A stretch of 50,309 nucleotides of DNA, taken from assembly GCA_026196225.1 (NCBI GenBank), contig JAPHRD010000096.1, positions 1 through 50,309 of the forward strand, read 5' to 3'. This document shows positions 44,648 to 50,309 of the stretch, piece by piece. The notes under the pieces were generated by a model, which ran no database searches, was not told the DNA's origin, and was given only the letters and a program-made list of their open reading frames with translations. Made by a program: the position numbers and the translations under genes. Numbering within the stretch: the first letter of the stretch is position 1; the number at the start of each line of letters is the position of its first letter. The stretch is from Motiliproteus sp. (lineage in GTDB: Bacteria; Pseudomonadota; Gammaproteobacteria; Pseudomonadales; Balneatricaceae).

Positions 44648-44676
44648 TTGACGATAACTCTTACTACACTTAACAA
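44648..44676 (+). promoter_or_regulatory. Probable promoter of the 52-aa membrane protein
   Basis: TTGACG (44648-44653) and TAACAA (44671-44676) are 17 nt apart and 27 nt before the start codon. The -35 is good and the -10 weak. Confidence 0.45.
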
Positions 44677-44703
44677 ACACGTAGTTCCGTAGGAGGCTCG
44701 AAT

Positions 44704-44862
44704 ATGTCGACTCTAACCGTATACCTTCTGTTTGTTTTGGTGGCCCTTTTAGTGACAGGCGTTGGTGGAGCGCTGTACTTCAAAAAGCTTTTTGCTGAAG
44801 CGGATCTCCCAAAGGATCTGTTACTGGAACACATCCGAGAGTTCCCGTATAAACGTCGTTGA
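44704..44862 (+). CDS. Small membrane protein, 52 aa
   Basis: It is preceded by a perfect ribosome-binding site, AGGAGG at 44691-44696, 7 nt before the ATG. Residues 4-27 (LTVYLLFVLVALLVTGVGGALYF) form one transmembrane helix, followed by a charged tail of about 25 residues ending in PYKRR. The strong translation signal and a promoter-like sequence upstream argue it is real despite its size. I do not know its family or role. Confidence 0.7.
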   Translation: MSTLTVYLLFVLVALLVTGVGGALYFKKLFAEADLPKDLLLEHIREFPYKRR

Positions 44863-45109
44863 GGCCTCGATTGATAGGCTTCGTTTCTTCACTATTTCAA
44901 GTGCCGGAAGATATCTATTTCCGCTCCGAAAATCAGGGCATTTCGCTGGCAAGGCCGGTATAACCCCAAAATTTTGAATAATTAAGCCCTAAAGGGGGTA
45001 AAACACCCCTTATAGAGCGAAACCTCCGTTCCTCCACTGCGTTAGTCTGGACAAAAGAAGACGGAAAGTCCGTTAAGCAATCAACGCCAGCAAAGCAGAG
45101 GAATCTCAA
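44863..45109. other. Intergenic stretch without recognisable gene
   Basis: This is a 247-nt AT-rich spacer between the 52-aa and 293-aa genes. It contains a weak stem (AAGGGGG/CCCCTT near 44992-45012) but no convincing gene or terminator. Confidence 0.5.
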
Positions 45110-45991
45110 ATGCCCGCAATAGAAGTCCTGTTTAAAAAGGTACAGTCCAACCTAGGTGTTCACCCCGTTGCTGTCATCACTCCTATCGATAGTTACCCGT
45201 TTCACCAAGTCGGAGAGATGATCGTGTTAGAAGACAGTCGGCCTAGCGCTGTACCTAAAGACATCACCGATATGACCATGCTCATCAATCGGATTTTAAA
45301 CACCCTGATTCAGGCGTATTGGTGTCGTGATGAAATGGTGGCTGAGTACCGATACGCTATTTTGCCCGATTCTTCAGGAGCAGATTGGTATCCAGCAGCA
45401 GCGGTAGGATTTAATGGAAATCCCACACAGAGCGATCTCAACGAAGCTAGGCAGATCATCTCAAGTGTGATTTTCAGTTTACTCTCCGAAGATCTATTTT
45501 CTCCGGATTCTGAGCCTACAGAAGTACTGTCCCCCGAAATATTGCTGCTGATCACACCTTTGCTGGACAAGTTTCGCACAACTCATGACGCCAAATTAGT
45601 CGGTGCCCCTTATCAAGTTCAAACCGGCTTAGGAGTTACGCAAATATCAGGTCGATATAAACGCATCGAAGAAACTGCTCCCGAAACACTCGAGCCTATC
45701 GTAGGGTTCTGTCACATCAACGGGTTTAAGTGCAGTGAAAATATCGGTTACTTGATCACCACGGATCCAAATACCAAGGAACTCCAGGTGGTTTTCGAGC
45801 CCGGTCGATTCTTTGAAAAAATCTGGCAGGGTTCAAAACAGCAGAACACGTGGAAGTATAAAGCCTATCCCATCCGAAATTCGGCCAAGGAGAAGTTTAA
45901 GATCAGATTGGAGAGTCTGGAGCCGGCAGATTCGATCGAGTCGAGTGAGCAAATTGACTGGCTGAAGCAAACGCCAATAGCGCAACCGTAA
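45110..45991 (+). CDS. Unknown 293-aa protein
   Basis: This soluble alpha-beta protein has no motif I recognise. Notable stretches are VAVITPIDSYPFHQVGEM near the start and YRYAILPDSSGADWYPAAAVGFN in the first third. Toward the end are VGFCHINGFKCSENIGYLI and VVFEPGRFFEKIW. AGAGGA lies upstream of the ATG. Its last 89 nt overlap the end of the convergent recombinase gene, an overlap too long to be ordinary. It may be a cargo gene of the second recombinase's element. Confidence 0.6.
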   Translation: MPAIEVLFKKVQSNLGVHPVAVITPIDSYPFHQVGEMIVLEDSRPSAVPKDITDMTMLINRILNTLIQAYWCRDEMVAEYRYAILPDSSGADWYPAAAVGFNGNPTQSDLNEARQIISSVIFSLLSEDLFSPDSEPTEVLSPEILLLITPLLDKFRTTHDAKLVGAPYQVQTGLGVTQISGRYKRIEETAPETLEPIVGFCHINGFKCSENIGYLITTDPNTKELQVVFEPGRFFEKIWQGSKQQNTWKYKAYPIRNSAKEKFKIRLESLEPADSIESSEQIDWLKQTPIAQP

Positions 45992-48900
45992 GATCAAAGC
46001 TACTTCGTATGGCTTGTTCCCGATTGCGGATAATCGTCAGACTGCAATAATCGCGGTTATAGCGACGGCGGTTTCCGGTCTCTTCTCGAAACGGATCCAG
46101 CCTAAAGGGACGTTTGTCGGTTCCTGCCTGCGAGGGCGTTAGTGTCTTAAAACCAAATTGTTTAGCCAGATCCGAAAGCTCTGAATTGTCCCCCGATTGA
46201 GTGACCCGAATTAAGCTTTTGGGCATCTGCATAGACTCGAGAAAAGAGTGTATCAGCTCAAACTGGTGATCATGCTGCAAGAGCACCTGCCGTGTCGGTC
46301 CTACCATGTAGGGCAGTTCATCGATCAACTGGTGTGCTCCAGTCCACAGGTGATTATTCGTTCGACTGTGCTCAATCAGTCGCGCCCATCCATCGTCGGT
46401 AATGCGGCACAAAAACTCCATTTCACTAACGGCTTTTCCTTCTTCATCGCCTTTTTTCTGGCTGTACCACATTCGGGAACCTACGGTGTAAAGCACGTGC
46501 TCTAACTCTGGTGTTCTATCGGGCGGAAGCCACAGCATCGAAACGCCTTGTGCGACCGTTTTTCCTTGGGCAATCAGTTTTAACAGCATGAGTAGCCGAT
46601 CAAACGTCCATGAATGATACTGTGGCAATGCATTCTCTAGCTCCGAGTCCTTAGGACGTAGGCGCTCTGGAAACTGTTCAAGGTTGACAGCTGTAGGCAA
46701 CTTCATACGGCTACTAGGAGGATGCCCCACCCATGCATCCGCCCAATCACACATCAGGTGGTTGTAGTTGAGTAGTCCTGTATGGACCGATCGATGCCCC
46801 AGAAGTCGGGCAACTGCCATCGTGTTGCGACGGGAGATATGATTTTGATTTCCCAATACCAGCTGACGAAGGGTTTGGGCGTCTTGATCTGAAGGTAATA
46901 GTTTGCGAGCCAAAACAGTATCAATATTCAATAGAGCAACTGCTATGCGGTTGTAGAAGGCATGTCGGCAATGGTGAAGCACCATGCCTGAATTTCCCGT
47001 TGTATGGCGAAGGATTTGGATAAGTGTCGGGGATATCATACCCACGCCAGTGGTTAAACTAAGCCGTTCGCCTTCACAAAACATTGGTTTGTTGGTCTTG
47101 TTCCCGGCCAGTGCTTCGTATCGACCGATAACCCAGTCCAGGGTATGACGTTCTAATTCATGGAGTTCAAACAATAATGGAACGGCGCGTTTGGATGCCT
47201 GGCTTTTGAGCGATCGAGATCGATTGTTTCTGACCAAAACCACGATTTGACCATCGATCTCGCACCAGTCCTCCCGTGTTAATCCAATGGCTTCCGAGCT
47301 TCGAAGCCCGAATCGATAGCAGGCGATTAAGACAAAGCCTGCAAAGTATTTGAAATGGTTGTCCTCAAACTCTTGGCTCATTAAGAGGCGAAGGCTGTTC
47401 AAGTAGTCTTTATCCGATAACAGGCCTGGCCTTACGGTGCGTTCAGCATCACTGATATCCAACTCAGACCACATCGGATGTGCTATGCCTTTACTGGCAG
47501 CCCATCGATGAAAGTCTTTAAGCACACCAAAGAAATAAGGTGTAGACTGGCTAACCAGCTCCCGCAGTTCGATAAGATCCGCATAAAAATCGGTCACTTC
47601 CTCGGACTGGCAGGTTAATAGGTCGTGGTCGTAGCCCAGCTCTTTGAAACTACCCGCTAAAGTTCCGAAATATTGCACGACTGATTTGATGGCAAGCTGA
47701 CCTGAACGAAAACGCTTCCCTTCACGGATGCGATAAGCGATCCATTGTCCGAGTAACAATACGGTAGAACTCACACGGCCAGCCCACCGTTCATTCGTTT
47801 GTTCTACCTGGTTAGAACAACTGGTTGCGGTGCTTTTAGTATAAGTGTTGAGGATGATCCGAATCGCTTGATAGTACGAGTGAGCATTGGACTGTCGGGT
47901 TTTGGAATCGAGCTTCTCCTTGATCTGATGGCCCCGGTATTTGAGTACCGATTCGTTGATGAGTTGTTGTATATCTGTCGACGGATCAATCCCCGTATCC
48001 ATAGAGGGTAAACAAAGCTGCTTGCCCCTCAGTGCCCGAATCCAATCCTGCAATGGCAGACTGGTAGGCGGAATCCGTCCAGAGAGAGACGCTGCAAGAA
48101 CACCGGGTAGTTGGACACGGTTAGCGTGATCGACCACCGTGCAAAGCGCGTCGATCAATCCTATCGGACTGCCATTCATTCGAGTTCGTATTGAAGTAGG
48201 TAATAACTCTTCAAGTTCACTCAAGACAGTCGGCATAGCCAGGTCGGCAAGGTCTATTTTCTTTTTTCGTTGGATTCCCCGATCTAACAGCGCGGCCATT
48301 TTTGCACTCACCTTGTGGCGTTGAACAGGTGCCTGAAAGTCTTCGACTTCCAAAGTTTCTGCATATTCCAGATAAAACTGACCACTGTACTTCAGCAGCC
48401 GGCAGTGTTTGGCACTACAGAGATCGTTCAGTAACCGCGGGTAGCAGATTCGACGCTCAAGACACAACAGAATCGCACCCACGCATAGCGCGGCTGGCTG
48501 GGACAGCCTTGACGGCATTAACCGGGCTTTAGATCTGGGTTGGGTCAGTTTTGTGGCCCAATTCTGCAATCTGGAAAACAATAAAACCGACTGTGGAACA
48601 GCCGCCTCGATTGCTGATAGTTGAGGTTTCGACAACATATAGCGTCGACGAATCCCCACATTAGGTGCGGAGTTGTTCTGCGACCGTTTTAATAATCCCA
48701 TCAGATGCTGGTAGCGAACGTGAGCCATGGGCCTAGGTTTTCCATCGCCCGTCATGATCATTCGCCCAATCAGGTTGTCAATTTCGTCATCGTGAAGGGC
48801 ATCCAACTGGCGATCACCCAGTATGAATTCTAATTCAACCCGCGTTTTTCGAATGGCATTCCGGATAGCGTTGCGACGCTCTTTTTCACGGGCTCGAATA

Positions 48901-50309
48901 CCGAAAAGACGATCGCTATCCAGTGAGCTGGCAGCCTTAGTTTGGTTAGCACTGAATTGCGGCGACCTTCGCCAGCTTTCGATAGCCTTGAATCCCAGTC
49001 GACCGAATAGCGTCTCTAATTCAGGCAAATAGCGTTTGGCATCTTCCATCCAACAGCGAAGCGAGCTATCACCGTAACTTGCAACATCTTTTTCTGCATG
49101 ACCCACCCAGCCATCAATGACTTCAACGTCCATACCTATGCGCGACAATTGCTGAACGAGACGATGACGAAACAGGTTGCTGGGTAACGGCCATTGGAAA
49201 AGTCCCAGTTCACCAATCTTCTTCTCGGATACTCGCTGCCAATTGAGATTTCCATCCAGCATAAAAAATAAAGGCATACGGGGTGTGGCATCGGTATCCA
49301 GCAATAGCTCGATGGCAACACTCAAATCTGGCCGGCAGCTTTGAAGAGAATCGGCGAGCAATGATAGATGCCTCAGATAGTGATCCCTCACTAGTTCTAT
49401 AACGGCTTGGGGTAACGGACATAGGCGCCCTTGATGCGTTCCGCCATCGGACTTGTCGTTAAGATAGACGAATCCATCCTCAAAATTAAAATGAGCCAGA
49501 GACTCAAAAGGATCCCTTACCGGGCGCGCTCCTGTGGCTGCCAGCATCGCCATGACCGTATAGGCTACAAAGGCGTTGTGGAATGCCAGTGGACACCCTT
49601 CACGTACAGCTACGACTCGACCATGGACGTCTGAAATAACCTGCTGGAGCATTTTCTCAAGAGGAGCTATTCGGCTTCCTAAAATGCTGACGAGCTTATC
49701 CGGTTGATCATTGGTGACATCCATTGATTGCGTTTTCAAGGAGGTTGCTTTTCTAACCGTCTCGACGTCCCAGCTTCCATACGCAAACGCCCCAGTTAAT
49801 GCACTTTGAGGATGGGATGGAATCATCCGAGCCAGATTAGCATTCGATGTGGTGTCAAAAACCTTTTGGCCTAGCACGCTCGCTAAGTGCCCTGACGTTA
49901 CGCGCGATAGCTCACCCTTCATTTGCCGATTAAACCAATGCTCAAGTGCAGTGCCTTCTGCTAGGCGCCAACTCCCCCCAAGAGATTCCTTTGTTCTGTC
50001 TACAGCACTTGCTAAGGCATCTGAAACCTTCTTCGGTAAAATGATGCGATAGCTTTTCGCATAACGCTGGAGCCACTCTTTTTGATCGGAATTAGGCTCT
50101 TTAGAGTTTATGCGGACAGGTCGAGTGCGATGTGCATATTTTAGGCACGTAGAGATCTGCCATTCTGGGGAAGCATTATCAGCTATATTCAGTGCTTCTA
50201 TTCTAGGGAGGGTTCTTCCAAGATTCAGTGCCAGCCAAACACAAGCACCACCTAAGCGGCGATTTTCATGGGATGAACCTAGTTCCCGATTAACCCATTT
50301 CGTGAGTGC
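45903..50309 (-). CDS. Giant double tyrosine-recombinase-like protein, 5' end outside the window
   Basis: The frame is open from the right edge of the window to a TGA at 45903, giving at least 1468 residues. An internal ATG at 49922 is not the likely start, because the upstream frame carries normal protein sequence (for example WLQRYAKSYRIILPKKVSDAL). Two catalytic regions resembling tyrosine recombinases are visible. The first has LPSNLFRHRLVQQL, GWVGHAEKDVASYGD. The second has YRFGLRSSEAIGL with the first Arg, HHCRHAFYNR, LLGHRSVHTGLLNY. Such a duplicated layout suggests a large element-borne recombinase. The last 89 nt overlap the convergent 293-aa gene. Confidence 0.75.
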   Translation of the reverse strand, partial: ALTKWVNRELGSSHENRRLGGACVWLALNLGRTLPRIEALNIADNASPEWQISTCLKYAHRTRPVRINSKEPNSDQKEWLQRYAKSYRIILPKKVSDALASAVDRTKESLGGSWRLAEGTALEHWFNRQMKGELSRVTSGHLASVLGQKVFDTTSNANLARMIPSHPQSALTGAFAYGSWDVETVRKATSLKTQSMDVTNDQPDKLVSILGSRIAPLEKMLQQVISDVHGRVVAVREGCPLAFHNAFVAYTVMAMLAATGARPVRDPFESLAHFNFEDGFVYLNDKSDGGTHQGRLCPLPQAVIELVRDHYLRHLSLLADSLQSCRPDLSVAIELLLDTDATPRMPLFFMLDGNLNWQRVSEKKIGELGLFQWPLPSNLFRHRLVQQLSRIGMDVEVIDGWVGHAEKDVASYGDSSLRCWMEDAKRYLPELETLFGRLGFKAIESWRRSPQFSANQTKAASSLDSDRLFGIRAREKERRNAIRNAIRKTRVELEFILGDRQLDALHDDEIDNLIGRMIMTGDGKPRPMAHVRYQHLMGLLKRSQNNSAPNVGIRRRYMLSKPQLSAIEAAVPQSVLLFSRLQNWATKLTQPRSKARLMPSRLSQPAALCVGAILLCLERRICYPRLLNDLCSAKHCRLLKYSGQFYLEYAETLEVEDFQAPVQRHKVSAKMAALLDRGIQRKKKIDLADLAMPTVLSELEELLPTSIRTRMNGSPIGLIDALCTVVDHANRVQLPGVLAASLSGRIPPTSLPLQDWIRALRGKQLCLPSMDTGIDPSTDIQQLINESVLKYRGHQIKEKLDSKTRQSNAHSYYQAIRIILNTYTKSTATSCSNQVEQTNERWAGRVSSTVLLLGQWIAYRIREGKRFRSGQLAIKSVVQYFGTLAGSFKELGYDHDLLTCQSEEVTDFYADLIELRELVSQSTPYFFGVLKDFHRWAASKGIAHPMWSELDISDAERTVRPGLLSDKDYLNSLRLLMSQEFEDNHFKYFAGFVLIACYRFGLRSSEAIGLTREDWCEIDGQIVVLVRNNRSRSLKSQASKRAVPLLFELHELERHTLDWVIGRYEALAGNKTNKPMFCEGERLSLTTGVGMISPTLIQILRHTTGNSGMVLHHCRHAFYNRIAVALLNIDTVLARKLLPSDQDAQTLRQLVLGNQNHISRRNTMAVARLLGHRSVHTGLLNYNHLMCDWADAWVGHPPSSRMKLPTAVNLEQFPERLRPKDSELENALPQYHSWTFDRLLMLLKLIAQGKTVAQGVSMLWLPPDRTPELEHVLYTVGSRMWYSQKKGDEEGKAVSEMEFLCRITDDGWARLIEHSRTNNHLWTGAHQLIDELPYMVGPTRQVLLQHDHQFELIHSFLESMQMPKSLIRVTQSGDNSELSDLAKQFGFKTLTPSQAGTDKRPFRLDPFREETGNRRRYNRDYCSLTIIRNREQAIRSSFDLTVALLAFASASQFAHSTRSNLPAPDSPI

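Noticed and set aside
49922-49922. ATG at 49922 as the start of the giant recombinase
   Set aside because: The frame stays open with protein-like sequence all the way to the right edge, so the gene is truncated by the window.

Overview
The window reads as the chromosome of a flagellated, polyhydroxyalkanoate-making gammaproteobacterium, probably marine. The evidence is a PhbB-type acetoacetyl-CoA reductase, a PomA/PomB-type stator pair and an initiator tRNA very close to that of E. coli. I cannot name the genus. Core chromosome occupies about 1-3.33 kb: phbB, then pomA-pomB-PilZ, then tRNA-fMet. Everything after the tRNA looks like acquired DNA, and the element's far end is not visible in the window.

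Left flank of the island (3.3-8.0 kb): the tRNA-fMet gene and its terminator are followed by an array of GTGCCC arm-type repeats, an XRE regulator, an excisionase-like HTH protein, a DUF3596-type tyrosine integrase, a small unknown protein, and a dead LAGLIDADG/HTH gene. That gene carries an amber codon and is split by a 1229-bp IS3-family element with a GGG target duplication. Removing the element restores the frame.

Main cargo (8.1-39.2 kb): a phosphorothioation (PT) defence island. A PT-associated methyltransferase and the cysteine desulfurase sspA run rightward. Facing them is a nearly 28-kb run of leftward genes. In transcription order it contains a DUF4258-like protein, a vWA protein, RmuC, an M15-peptidase-like protein, two unknown proteins (one membrane), and a RecB-nuclease/UPF1-like helicase. 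It continues with three proteins resembling DndFGH/SspFGH, a second DUF4007-like protein with a 1497-aa ATPase, then sspB (DUF4007), sspC (ATPase) and sspD (PP-loop). The run starts from a divergent promoter region with two inverted repeats. The opposite gene is a WYL regulator of the BrxR/CapW kind, which probably controls the whole block. No SspE-like nuclease is present, so the FGH-like set and the extra DUF4007-ATPase pair are the candidate effector side.

Right part (40.2-50.3 kb): a GC-rich block of two accessory genes, a HAD-family protein, an orphan MbcA/ParS-type antitoxin, short repeats, a complete higBA toxin-antitoxin operon, a decayed small gene, a 52-aa membrane protein, an unknown 293-aa protein, and a very large protein with two tyrosine-recombinase-like catalytic regions that runs off the right edge.

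The most novel-looking item is the five-gene FGH plus DUF4007/ATPase module between the helicase and sspBCD. It duplicates the sspB-sspC pair architecture inside one regulated transcript with RmuC, vWA, M15-like and helicase-nuclease accessories.
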